Positions 50,991-59,757 of a DNA stretch of 64,000 nt are shown one piece after another. How positions within the stretch are numbered: position 1 is the first letter of the stretch; each line of letters opens with the position of its first letter. The stretch covers positions 96,032 to 160,031 of the forward strand of contig JBCDLH010000010.1 of the NCBI GenBank assembly GCA_038745585.1, in the 5' to 3' direction. The notes under the pieces were generated by a model. It had not been told where the DNA came from and did no database searches. It saw only the letters and a program-made list of their open reading frames with translations. The position numbers and the translations under genes were made by a program. Source of the stretch: HLUCCA09 sp038745585. Its GTDB lineage: Bacteria; Pseudomonadota; Alphaproteobacteria; Rhodobacterales; Rhodobacteraceae.

Positions 50991-51356
50991 TCACGGGGAC
51001 GTTGATCCGCGCGAGGGCGATGCCGAGCAACCCGAGAAAGGCGAAGCCGGCGAGATGGTTGCCCGATCTCCCCGTGAGATGTCTCGGGAAAGGGCCGAGA
51101 GAAAGCGGAGGCCTGTTTCGGTCGCATGCGCAGGGACGACGTCGCCTGCGCCGTAAGAAAGACGCAGGATGCTCGCGGTGCCGTCGTGAGCGCGCGTGCG
51201 CGGCGTGAGCGTTGCGACATCGCAAACCTCAAACGAGTGAACGGCCGCCACGTTGGTCAAGGTCGGGTCGATCAAGGTCAGGTCGGCCAAGTTCGGGTCG
51301 ACCAAGGCGGCGTGAGGGTGCGCCAGGGTAAGGGGAGCGAGGACGGCAGGTTTCAT
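50991..51356 (-). CDS. Hypothetical protein, possibly broken by frameshift
   Basis: 121-residue frame from the ATG at 51356, with GGAG 7 bp upstream. The N-terminal part (HPHAALVDPNLADLTLIDPT) is encoded by partly repetitive DNA at 51256-51305. The middle reads AGDVVPAHATETGLRFLSAL. The last 30 residues lose character, while another leftward frame nearby (GFAFLGLLGIALARI, then APGLVLVAIL) is hydrophobic and runs toward the IS. A single frameshift near 51080 could have split one gene. No family recognised. Confidence 0.4.
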   Translation of the reverse strand: MKPAVLAPLTLAHPHAALVDPNLADLTLIDPTLTNVAAVHSFEVCDVATLTPRTRAHDGTASILRLSYGAGDVVPAHATETGLRFLSALSRDISRGDRATISPASPFSGCSASPSRGSTSP

Positions 51357-52042
51357 GTGGTTCTCCAATCCGTTGAGGTTTGAGACACGGGAGTGCCGGC
51401 TCGCCGTCGGATTGGTTGGCTTGTGCGGGAGGGGACCGTCTCAGGTGCGCCGGATCCCGCGACGTGGCGCGAAGTTTCGCGCGGACAGCCGACGACTAAA
51501 CGACTGCACGGCGGCCGTCTTTGCGCTAGCGCAAGCTTTGAACGCGTGCCGGTGAAGCGCGTGCGCCGGTCAAAGGAGCTATAGCCCCGAGACCGTGCCG
51601 CCGCTAACCCAGGCTTGTCCCGCGCCGCCGGCGGTACTCGGAGACATCCTTAGTATTCCGCAGCGACCACGGTAGAGCCGCGCAGGTAAGCAATGCGACG
51701 ACCACTCGATGCTGGTGTTTGTGCTTTTGGTCCGACTGCCTGCAATCAGCAAACAAGGGCAACCTGTCGGGGTGACGGTGTTCCCGCTACCGGAGCGGTA
51801 GACGACCCGTTTGCGCCGTCAGCGAGGTGACGGCAACGACCAACGGTAACGAAAAAAGCCTAAGGCGACGCGCTGGCACAACTAGGATGCGACACGTTCG
51901 CGTGTCGTGTCGCATCCAACCGAGGCCGCCGGGCATAAGGCTTGCACAGACAGCGTGATCATTTCCACGATTTGCGCAATGAGCTTGGCGCGCGCGGCGC
52001 GCGCTGTGCATGCCGTTGCGGCTTCCGTGGTCCGCAAGGGGG
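51357..52042. other. Gene-poor region with a strong palindrome
   Basis: About 690 bp with no supported gene. It holds the structured palindrome at 51885-51917, and otherwise short frames without ribosome sites. The neighbouring IS and broken frames suggest this is decayed DNA. Confidence 0.55.
51885..51917. repeat. Nested palindrome with two alternative hairpins
   Basis: Perfect 11 bp arms GGATGCGACAC (51885-51895) and GTGTCGCATCC (51907-51917) enclose 11 bases. A competing perfect hairpin GACACG-TTCG-CGTGTC (51891-51906) uses part of the left arm with a stable TTCG tetraloop. No T-run follows. It could be a terminator remnant, an operator or a structured RNA. Confidence 0.65.
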
Positions 52043-52330
52043 TCAGTCGTCCGACACGGGGAAGATCGTGACGCGGGTCGACACGTTCAGCGCTTCGATG
52101 AAAACGGGAATGGTCCGGGGCGATCCATCGAAGTCGGCCTCTGCCTCTGAATGCTCACAGACTGTCTTTTCAAACGCCGCGAGCGATCCTGCCATCACTT
52201 GACCGCGAATGGCGATGTCATCTGACATGCTGACCACGTATCCAGTGCACGCCACCATCGTTGTGTTGGCCTGAGCGGGTAGCGACACGGTAAGCGCCAG
52301 CGCGGCGGCAGCAAGAAGCCTAATCAACAT
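52043..52330 (-). CDS. Small secreted protein of unknown function
   Basis: 95-residue protein from the ATG at 52330, chosen because it begins a normal Sec signal peptide (MLIRLLAAAALALTVSLPAQ, cut near AQANTT). The mature part of about 75 residues has two cysteines (VACTGYV and KTVCEH) that could form a disulfide, and ends VTIFPVSDD. No family recognised. A 22 bp palindrome lies 131 bp upstream of the start and may control it. Confidence 0.6.
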   Translation of the reverse strand: MLIRLLAAAALALTVSLPAQANTTMVACTGYVVSMSDDIAIRGQVMAGSLAAFEKTVCEHSEAEADFDGSPRTIPVFIEALNVSTRVTIFPVSDD

Positions 52331-52943
52331 TTCAGCGATCCCTTCATCGATTGAGAAAGTGCGGGCATGCCAAGGCGCGAGCGCCTGATCCCGCACTTCG
52401 ACGCTACCAAGCGGGCTTGGGCGCCTAGATGCTCAATTCTGCGCAAGCGCATGTCTGAAAGTGCAATAAGATATCATTGCACGTAGAAATGCGTCTGATT
52501 TCAGCACTCTGCGACTGAAACTTCCTGGGACTCGCAGAATTGCGCACCTCATGCGGAGCTTTGGATGTTGACATGCCACACGGCAGACGAGGGAAGATGC
52601 GCGCGCCGCCCCGGCGGTTGCAGTTTCATCATGCCGTGCGGGGGCCACCGTAGACGGAGCACCGGCCACCGTCGCAGCGGCGAGGTGTTGGAAAACGTGT
52701 ATGAAATCGCGCAACCAAGCACCCGGCGAGGTCCGGCGACGACCCAAAACGGCGGATGCAAATGCGCGCATGTTGACGCGCACAAAAGCAGTGTTCGACG
52801 CGCTCATCATTTCGCCTTAGGCTGCGCTTGCGCAAGACGATCCACTTTAGCTGCTGACACTCCGCCTGGAGCTGTGTCGCAGCGTGCCGACAGTCAGCGC
52901 TGGCGCAGTCGCCAATCGAAAAGACGACCAGGAGAGTGGTCCC
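52331..52943. other. Divergent intergenic region before the RND genes
   Basis: 613 bp between the leftward secreted-protein gene and the rightward efflux genes. No credible gene. Contains the palindrome at 52461-52482 and presumably promoters for both sides. Confidence 0.55.
52461..52482. promoter_or_regulatory. 22 bp operator-like palindrome
   Basis: Arms GTGCAAT (52461-52467) and ATTGCAC (52476-52482) around the spacer AAGATATC. Size and symmetry suit a dimeric repressor such as a TetR-family protein. It lies 131 bp upstream of the small secreted protein and about 460 bp upstream of the efflux genes. Confidence 0.5.
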
Positions 52944-54029
52944 ATGAGGTTTGATCCGCCCGCATATAGGCGTTCCACCCAAGCACGCTCGTTCTTGGCG
53001 TTGCTCCTGGCGCTTTCCGTTGGCCTTGGCACCCAAACGAGCGAGGCACAGGAAACGACCGAGAGGTTTGCAAAGATCGGCACCGTGACGACCCAGTCCG
53101 ATGATTTGGATCGCGTCTTCTTCGGGCGAGTCGTCGCGCGCCAAACGGTCGATCTCGCGTTTCAGGTCAGCGGCCAGATCCTTGAATTTCCAGCGGAGGA
53201 AGGTGCGACGCTGCCCGAAGGCGCGCTCGTCGCGCAGCTTGACCTTGAGCCGTTCGAATTGGCGCTCCAGCAGTCGGTCGCGACGCGCGAGCAGGCAGCG
53301 CGAACCCTGGAGCGCAATCGAAGGCTCGAGGGCAGCGCCGTGAGCCCGGTCACAGTCGAAGATGCCGAGACCGATGATGTACTGGCCGAGATCGCTGTCC
53401 GCGATGCCGAGCGCGACCTTCGACTTGCGACGCTCACGGCGCCTTTCACGGCGATTGTCGCCACGCGCAACGTGTCGAACTTTACGACAGTGAGTTCGGG
53501 CACTCCGGTTGTCCGGCTGCACGACATGTCGGATCTTCGGATCGAAATCGATGTGCCCGAGCGCCTCTTTCAGACTGCCGGGACCGATCCGAACGTCTCA
53601 CTCTTTGCGGAGTTCCCTTCGAACCCGGAGCGTTTTCCCCTGGATTTCAGAGAGTTCAACGCCGAAACAACAGATGTCGGGCAGTCGTTCTCGATCACGC
53701 TCGGAATGGAACCGGTGCCAGGTCTTGCCGTGCTTCCCGGCTCGTCTGTCACGGTGTACGCCGAGTTTCTCGACCGTGACGCGCAGATCGAAGTTCCCGC
53801 CACCGCTGTCATCTTGGGCAATGACGGATCTGCGTCGGTTATGGTCTTCGAGGAGATCGACGCGGATCGCGGCACCGTTCGCCAGGTCCCCATCGAGGTC
53901 GTCCCGAGCAGCCATGGCGCGCTCATCGCGCGCACTGGATTGTCGGCTGGGCAGGAGATCGTCGTCAGCGGCGCTGCCCTGCTGGAGGACGGCGAAACGG
54001 TACGCCGCTTCAGCGGGTTCTCGAATTAA
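52944..54029 (+). CDS. RND efflux membrane-fusion (periplasmic adaptor) protein
   Basis: 361-residue adaptor from the ATG at 52944 (GGAGAG about 8 bp upstream). N-terminal signal or anchor (SFLALLLALSVGLGTQTSEA), lipoyl-like half-motifs DLAFQVSGQILEFPAEEGAT and LTAPFTAIVATRNVSNFTTV flanking a short helical hairpin, then a beta-barrel domain. No lipobox. It bridges the inner-membrane pump to an outer-membrane channel, whose gene is not in the window. It lies 12 bp before the pump gene. Confidence 0.9.
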   Translation: MRFDPPAYRRSTQARSFLALLLALSVGLGTQTSEAQETTERFAKIGTVTTQSDDLDRVFFGRVVARQTVDLAFQVSGQILEFPAEEGATLPEGALVAQLDLEPFELALQQSVATREQAARTLERNRRLEGSAVSPVTVEDAETDDVLAEIAVRDAERDLRLATLTAPFTAIVATRNVSNFTTVSSGTPVVRLHDMSDLRIEIDVPERLFQTAGTDPNVSLFAEFPSNPERFPLDFREFNAETTDVGQSFSITLGMEPVPGLAVLPGSSVTVYAEFLDRDAQIEVPATAVILGNDGSASVMVFEEIDADRGTVRQVPIEVVPSSHGALIARTGLSAGQEIVVSGAALLEDGETVRRFSGFSN

Positions 54030-54041
54030 AGAGTGATCGGC

Positions 54042-57000
54042 ATGGATATCGCGCGCTTCTCAATCAATCGGCCGATCTACACCTGGATCATCATCCTGGG
54101 CTGTTTGCTCGGCGGCATCTGGGGGTTTTTGTCGCTCGGACGGCTAGAGGACCCATCGTTTACGATCAAAACCGCCGTTGTCATTACGACCTATCCCGGC
54201 GCTTCGGCGGAAGAGGTCGCCGACGAAATCTCAGAGCCACTCGAATCCGAACTCCAAAAGATGGGCGAGGTCGACGAGATCCGCACGACCAACCAGCCGG
54301 GTCTTTCGCAGATCTTTGTCGATATCCAAGACCAATATGATGGCAGCGAACTGCCCGCTATATGGGTCAAGCTGCGCAACCGGGTTAGCGAAGCGCCCTT
54401 GCCCACCGGGGCCAGCGTTCCCTTCGTGAACGACACATTCGGCGATGTGTATGGGCTTTTCTATGCCGTGACGGCGCCGGGCTTTTCCGATGCCGAGTTG
54501 CACGACCTTTCTTCCTTCCTGCGCCGCGAGGTCCTTTCGGTCGATGGCGTCGCCGATATTAGCGTTGCCGGCCTGCCGGATGAGGCGATTTTCGTCGAGC
54601 CGGACCTCGCGCTGACCACAACGCTGGGCGTTCCCCCCTCGGCGATCCAAAGCGCGTTGGCCAACGCCGATGAAATCGTCGAAGGGGGGACCGTGCTCGA
54701 TGGCGGCGCGCGAACGCTCGTACAGCGTCCTGATGGATCCGACTCGATCTCGGAGATCGCCAACTTGACCGTGGGCGTCGGTGGCGAGGTGATCAAGATC
54801 CGAGATTTCGCCGAGGTCTTTCGCGCGCGCGAGGCGGTGCCCAGGCTCATCATTCGCCATGACGGTCAGGAGGCGTTTACCTTTGGGGTCGCCGGGATCA
54901 GCACCGAAAACATCGTCACGGTTGGCGAGCGCGTCGACGTCAAGCTTGACGAGTTGCGCCGCGAGCTCCCGGTCGGGATTACGATCGCGCCGGTCTATCA
55001 GCAGCACATCGTCGTCGACGACTCGGTGAACGATTTCCTGGTCAATCTGGCGACATCCGTTTCCATTGTGATCGCCGTTCTCGCCGTCTTCATGGGATGG
55101 CGCGCCGCCGTCGTCGTCGGCCTGACGCTGCTCCTCACGGTCGTCGGCTCGCTCTTTTTCATGAACCTATTCTCGGTTGAAATGGAGCGGATTTCCCTAG
55201 GTGCGCTGATCATCGCGATGGGAATGCTTGTCGACAATGCCATCGTGGTCGCCGAGGGCATGCAAATTGCCATGCTCCGCGGGAAGTCATCTCGGGATGC
55301 TGCGACAGAGTCGGCGAAGAAAGCGCAGATCCCGCTCCTCGGCGCGACCATCATCGGGATCATGGCATTCGCAAGTATCGGCCTCAGCCCCGACAGCACG
55401 GGCGAGTTCATGTTCTCGCTCTTTGCCGTCATCGGAATCTCGCTGCTCCTCTCATGGGTCCTGGCCGTGACGGCGACGCCGCTGCTCGGGCACTACTTCT
55501 TCGAGCGCGGCAAAGAGGGCGACACCGACCAGTATGACGGCGCTTTCTTCCGAGCCTATGGCAGCGTCCTGCGCGTTGCTATGAAGTTTCGCTGGATTGT
55601 CATTGTCGCGCTTTTCGGAATCACGGCGGCCTGCTTTGTCCTCTTCGGTCAGATCCGGCAGCAATTCTTTCCCGATAGCAGCACACCGCTCTACTTCGTG
55701 CATTACAAGCTCCCGCAGTCGAGCTCGATCTTTCAAACCTCAGAGGACCTGAAGATCCTCGAGGAGTGGCTCGCAACGCGGGAAAATGTCGTCGCGGTGA
55801 CGAGCTTTGCCGGCGACGGGGCAGAGCGCTTCATGCTCACCTACGATTCCGAAGATCCAAACCAAAGCTACGGGCACGCTATGGTCCGGGTAACGTCGCT
55901 CGAGGTGATGGAAGAGGAGATGGCAGCCGCCGAGGCGTTCGCCGAGACGGCGCTGCCCGACGGGCAGTTCCGGGTCAAACGGTTGGCATTCGGGCCTTCC
56001 GTCGACGCGCCGATCCAAGTGCGCTTCTACGGTGAGGACGGCGACGTGCTCCGCGACCTGGCCGACGAGGCGATGGAGACCATGGCCGCCGCGACGCCGA
56101 ACGCACTCGCGCTGCGGATGGATTGGGGGGAGAAGGAACTTGTCCTGAAGCCAGTCTATTCGGACGACCGCGCCCAAGAGGCGGGCATCTCGCGCAGCGA
56201 AGTGACACAGTCGCTGGAGTTTGCCACCGTCGGTCTCCAATCCGGTACATACCGGGAGGGCGACCGGCAAATCCCGCTGATCGTACGCACCCCGCAAGAC
56301 CAACCCATCGCGTTGACCGACCACGTGCTCTATTCGTCGAGCGGAGAAGAATTCGTTCCCTTCGAGCAGGTGATCGATGGGATGGTATTTGAGCCGCAAG
56401 ACACCGTCATCTACCGTCGTGACCGGGAAAACGTCATCACTGTGGGCGCGGATATCCCACGCTCGATGACGGCTGCCGAAGTATTGGTCGAGCTTCGAAG
56501 TGAAGTCGAGGCGATAGAGATCCCCGAAGGCTACCGGATGGTCTGGGGCGGAGAATTCGAGAGTTCAACGGATGCGCAGTCGTCCTTGGGCTCGCAACTG
56601 CCTATGGCAGCGCTGGTTATGCTGCTGATCACGATCCTGCTCTTTAACGGTCTGCGACAGACGGCAATCATCTGGCTCCTCGTTCCGATGTCGGTCAATG
56701 GCGCGGCCATCGGTCTGGTCGGTACGGGCCTGCCCTTCACGTTCACCGCGCTTCTCGGCCTTCTCTCGCTGTCCGGCATGCTGATCAAAAACGGGATTGT
56801 GCTCGTCGAAGAGATCGACCTGCATCGCGAGGAATTCCCCGACGATAATCTCGTCGATGCGATTACGGTTGCCTCGACATCGCGCTTGCGGCCGGTCGTC
56901 CTTGCTGGGGCGACGACGATCCTCGGCATGATCCCGCTCCTGAGCGACGCCTTCTTTCAATCGATGTCAGTGACGATCATGGGCGGTCTTGCCTTTGCAT

Positions 57001-57110
57001 CCGTCCTGACGCTGATCGCGGCGCCTGTCTTCTATCTCGTTTTCTTTTCGGGCGCTGACCGGCGAGCTAAGGCGGCGCGCAAACCTGCGGAAATGGCCCT
57101 GGCCAGCTAA
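54042..57110 (+). CDS. RND efflux pump, inner-membrane transporter
   Basis: 1,022 residues from the ATG at 54042 (a GTG at 54033 would add three). Proton-driven exporter of the HAE/AcrB family: N-terminal helix (ARFSINRPIYTWIIILGCLL), two large periplasmic loops, twelve membrane helices. TM4 reads GMLVDNAIVVAEG: the first of the paired AcrB aspartates is kept, the second is Asn, as in many less-studied RND groups. Substrates cannot be inferred. It forms an operon with the adaptor and converges on a LysR gene. Confidence 0.94.
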   Translation: MDIARFSINRPIYTWIIILGCLLGGIWGFLSLGRLEDPSFTIKTAVVITTYPGASAEEVADEISEPLESELQKMGEVDEIRTTNQPGLSQIFVDIQDQYDGSELPAIWVKLRNRVSEAPLPTGASVPFVNDTFGDVYGLFYAVTAPGFSDAELHDLSSFLRREVLSVDGVADISVAGLPDEAIFVEPDLALTTTLGVPPSAIQSALANADEIVEGGTVLDGGARTLVQRPDGSDSISEIANLTVGVGGEVIKIRDFAEVFRAREAVPRLIIRHDGQEAFTFGVAGISTENIVTVGERVDVKLDELRRELPVGITIAPVYQQHIVVDDSVNDFLVNLATSVSIVIAVLAVFMGWRAAVVVGLTLLLTVVGSLFFMNLFSVEMERISLGALIIAMGMLVDNAIVVAEGMQIAMLRGKSSRDAATESAKKAQIPLLGATIIGIMAFASIGLSPDSTGEFMFSLFAVIGISLLLSWVLAVTATPLLGHYFFERGKEGDTDQYDGAFFRAYGSVLRVAMKFRWIVIVALFGITAACFVLFGQIRQQFFPDSSTPLYFVHYKLPQSSSIFQTSEDLKILEEWLATRENVVAVTSFAGDGAERFMLTYDSEDPNQSYGHAMVRVTSLEVMEEEMAAAEAFAETALPDGQFRVKRLAFGPSVDAPIQVRFYGEDGDVLRDLADEAMETMAAATPNALALRMDWGEKELVLKPVYSDDRAQEAGISRSEVTQSLEFATVGLQSGTYREGDRQIPLIVRTPQDQPIALTDHVLYSSSGEEFVPFEQVIDGMVFEPQDTVIYRRDRENVITVGADIPRSMTAAEVLVELRSEVEAIEIPEGYRMVWGGEFESSTDAQSSLGSQLPMAALVMLLITILLFNGLRQTAIIWLLVPMSVNGAAIGLVGTGLPFTFTALLGLLSLSGMLIKNGIVLVEEIDLHREEFPDDNLVDAITVASTSRLRPVVLAGATTILGMIPLLSDAFFQSMSVTIMGGLAFASVLTLIAAPVFYLVFFSGADRRAKAARKPAEMALAS

Positions 57111-57156
57111 CGGGCGGAACAACCCCGCAATCGCGGATACGCCTCGCTGGATTGGA

Positions 57157-58062
57157 TCAGCTTGCACGATCCAGGGGTATCTCCGGCGCCGGAACGGCCG
57201 CAAGTCTGGTCTCCGGGCGCAGGTAGTCCAGGAAGGTTTGAAGCAGCCGTGTGCGGTGCAGGTCGACATGTGTGACAAGCCAAGTCGTCGCTTGCTCCGG
57301 CAAGCGTTGCGGCAAGACCTCACAGACGTCCTTGTCCCCAGACATCTCCGGCTTCGCCGCGATGCCAAGCCCGAGCCCGGACTTGATCGCTTGGATCGCC
57401 GTTGCCGCGTCGTTCGTCCGCACCCGAACCGCGTCAACATCGATGTCGTAGAGCGTGACAACGTCAACCGCGCCCTCGACCGTCTGAATACCGACAAACT
57501 CATGGTGCTGAAGATGTTCGCGCTTGGTCGGCACGCCCCGCTCTTTCAGATACGTCTTACTCCCGAAAAGACCGATTGGGACGGTTGCAAACGGGATCAC
57601 GACGTAATCGTCATGGGTTGGTTTGGGCCCGGTGAAGAGCGCCACGTCGGCTTCGCCAATCTCAAGCCGACAAAGCTGATTTTCCGTAAAAAGGCTGACC
57701 GTCACCCCCGGGTGATCGCGGCGAAAGCGGCGGACGACCGGTGTCAGTGCAGACGTGGCCGTGGTGTGGCTCGAAATGCGCAGCGTGCCAGAGAGAGATT
57801 TCGCCGCATCTCGTGTCGTTTCAGCAAAGTCTTTGGTCAGCCGGTCAAGCGCGACGGCAAGATCTTGCAGCGCCTTGCCCTCTTCCGTGAGCGAGTATCC
57901 GTCGCGATGTCTGAGGAACAGCTTGGTTGTCAGCGCCGCTTCGAGCGCGTCAACGTGGCGCGTGACAGTGGCGCGGTGGACGCCCATTTCCCCCGCAACC
58001 GCGCGAACCGTACCGAGGCGCGCCACGAGCGTTGCAGTCCGAAGTTCCGTCCACATCATCAT
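57157..58062 (-). CDS. LysR-type transcriptional regulator (paralog 1)
   Basis: 301-residue LysR regulator. N-terminal helix-turn-helix with ARLGTVRAVAGEMGVHRATV, TRHVDALEAALTTKLFLRHR, then an effector-binding domain. It is unusual in opening with WTELRTATLVARLGTVRA rather than the common LysR start. It is clearly related to the LysR gene at 62793-63641, sharing LGTVRA, GVHRATVTRH and THVDLHRT. It is divergent from the DmdA-like gene (335 bp), its most likely target; a 12 bp direct repeat lies in that gap. Confidence 0.92.
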   Translation of the reverse strand: MMMWTELRTATLVARLGTVRAVAGEMGVHRATVTRHVDALEAALTTKLFLRHRDGYSLTEEGKALQDLAVALDRLTKDFAETTRDAAKSLSGTLRISSHTTATSALTPVVRRFRRDHPGVTVSLFTENQLCRLEIGEADVALFTGPKPTHDDYVVIPFATVPIGLFGSKTYLKERGVPTKREHLQHHEFVGIQTVEGAVDVVTLYDIDVDAVRVRTNDAATAIQAIKSGLGLGIAAKPEMSGDKDVCEVLPQRLPEQATTWLVTHVDLHRTRLLQTFLDYLRPETRLAAVPAPEIPLDRAS

Positions 58063-58397
58063 AAAGGTAAGGTTAACCAGGCTGGAAGGTTATCCAAGGT
58101 AAATTGCGCATCTCACAAAAGCGTTAAGTCTTTTTCGGCGATGTTCCGCCTAAGCATCGGGCATCGCCGAGAAAACTTGCGGCAAGCCCCTTTAACGAGG
58201 GTGTTCTTGGCTGATCGCCCGGTGAAACAAGGACTGGGCGGACACCAGGCACCGCGAACCCGCCCGGCGCGTTCGCGGCTTTCTTGTCCGGTACCCTCGA
58301 GGACGGTGCTATCCCTCGGATCCGGTCATCTGCTAGCCCGGCTGGAAGGTTGTGCACTAGAGGTGTTTCACGCGCGGGATAGGGCAGAGTAACTCCT
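58063..58397. promoter_or_regulatory. Divergent LysR/DmdA-like promoter region with a 12 bp direct repeat
   Basis: 335 bp without a gene. GGCTGGAAGGTT occurs at 58080-58091 and again at 58340-58351, near the two divergent starts. The palindrome GGTTAACC (58071-58078) lies beside the first copy. Such paired sites near both promoters fit a regulator binding both, by LysR-type looping (inference). Confidence 0.5.
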
Positions 58398-59516
58398 ATG
58401 GCTCAGATCATTCCGGTCGGAAGACTACGTAAATCCCCGTTCTACGATGCGACACTGCGCGAGGGGGCGGAGACGTTCCTTCCCTACAATCGCATGCTGA
58501 TCCCCCGTGGATACGGAGACCGCGAGGCCGAGTATTGGCGGCTCATCAGGGGCGTCTCGATGTGGGACGTGGCGGCGCAAAGACAGGTCGAGCTCAAGGG
58601 CCCAGACGCCGGTCGGTTGGCGCAGGATCTCTCAGCGCGCGATCTCTCCAATCAGAGCATCGGACAGGGCAAGTACGTGTCCATCTGCGATCACCGCGGG
58701 CGGTTGCTCAACGATCCAATTGTATCGAAGCTGGCTGAAGACCGGTTTTGGCTCTCCGTCAGCGATTCCGATATTTGGACCTGGGCCCATGCCGTTGCCG
58801 GAGAGCGCGGCCTCAATGTCGAGGTGTCGGAGCCGGACGCGTCGCCCCTCGCTATTCAAGGGCCCAAGGCGGAAGACGTCGTCGCTTCGCTTTTCGGAGA
58901 GTGGGTCCGAGAACTCAGGTACTTCTGGTTCCGCCAGGCCGATCTCGAAGGCATCCCGCTCCTCGTTGCGCGGTCCGGTTGGTCGAAACAAGGCGGGTTT
59001 GAGCTCTACCTGCGGGATCACACACAAGGGGATCGCCTTTGGTCGATGGTCAAGGAAGCAGGGCAACCGTTTGACATCGGTCCAGGATACCCCAACCCGA
59101 GCGAGCGGACTGAAAGCGGCCTATTCAATTGGGACGTGGATACAGACGCCGAGACGAACCCGTTCGAGGTGCGCTTGGATCGGTTCCTCGATCTCGATTG
59201 TCCCGACGACGTCATCGGCATCGCCGCCTTGCGCAAAATCGCCGCCGAAGGCCCGCGCAGGCATCAGCTCGGGGTCGTGCTCGATCAGCCGAAAGAGGCT
59301 GAAAACCAGGCCATGCGCTGCCAAGTCCGCAAGGGCGATCGTGTCGTCGGTCAAATGACGCATCAAGCTTGGTCCTACCGCCTCAAGCGGATGATCGGAT
59401 ACGCGCTTGTCTCCGTCGAGGCCGCGGCCGGGGATGCCGTGGTGGTGTCGAAGGACGGACAGGGCATCGACGCACGGCTGGTCTCGTTGCCCTTTGCGCT
59501 GCCTCCGCTGGCTTGA
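58398..59516 (+). CDS. DmdA/GcvT-family protein (DMSP demethylase-like or related methyltransferase)
   Basis: 372-residue cytoplasmic protein of the GcvT/DmdA tetrahydrofolate-dependent family. It shares with DmdA of Ruegeria the blocks YNRMLIPRGYGD, VWDVA-like SMWDVAAQRQVELKGPDA, PLAIQGPKAEDVVASLFGE and RSGWSKQGGFELYL. Trp195, Glu202 and Tyr204 fall where DmdA uses Trp/Glu/Tyr around the folate and substrate site. Overall similarity looks moderate, so it may be a non-DMSP member acting on another methylated compound. Divergent LysR gene upstream. Confidence 0.75.
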   Translation: MAQIIPVGRLRKSPFYDATLREGAETFLPYNRMLIPRGYGDREAEYWRLIRGVSMWDVAAQRQVELKGPDAGRLAQDLSARDLSNQSIGQGKYVSICDHRGRLLNDPIVSKLAEDRFWLSVSDSDIWTWAHAVAGERGLNVEVSEPDASPLAIQGPKAEDVVASLFGEWVRELRYFWFRQADLEGIPLLVARSGWSKQGGFELYLRDHTQGDRLWSMVKEAGQPFDIGPGYPNPSERTESGLFNWDVDTDAETNPFEVRLDRFLDLDCPDDVIGIAALRKIAAEGPRRHQLGVVLDQPKEAENQAMRCQVRKGDRVVGQMTHQAWSYRLKRMIGYALVSVEAAAGDAVVVSKDGQGIDARLVSLPFALPPLA

Positions 59517-59757
59517 AACCGGTCCGCGCGTCGCACAAGTGCCGCGAATTTGCAGCATGTGCTGCTCCTATCTGCGCATTGACCGAGCATGACAGGCACG
59601 GGGTAGTCTGCACAAGCGACCGCAGTTAGTCTGCGAGTTGACCCGAAGCTGCCAAGCAGCAAAGCCGAACAGCGAGGTGGATTGAGGGGTGATTATCGTA
59701 CACGTCTCCACGTCACCGTTGGTCGATTGGCTGATGCGATGGTCCCAATGGCCTAAG

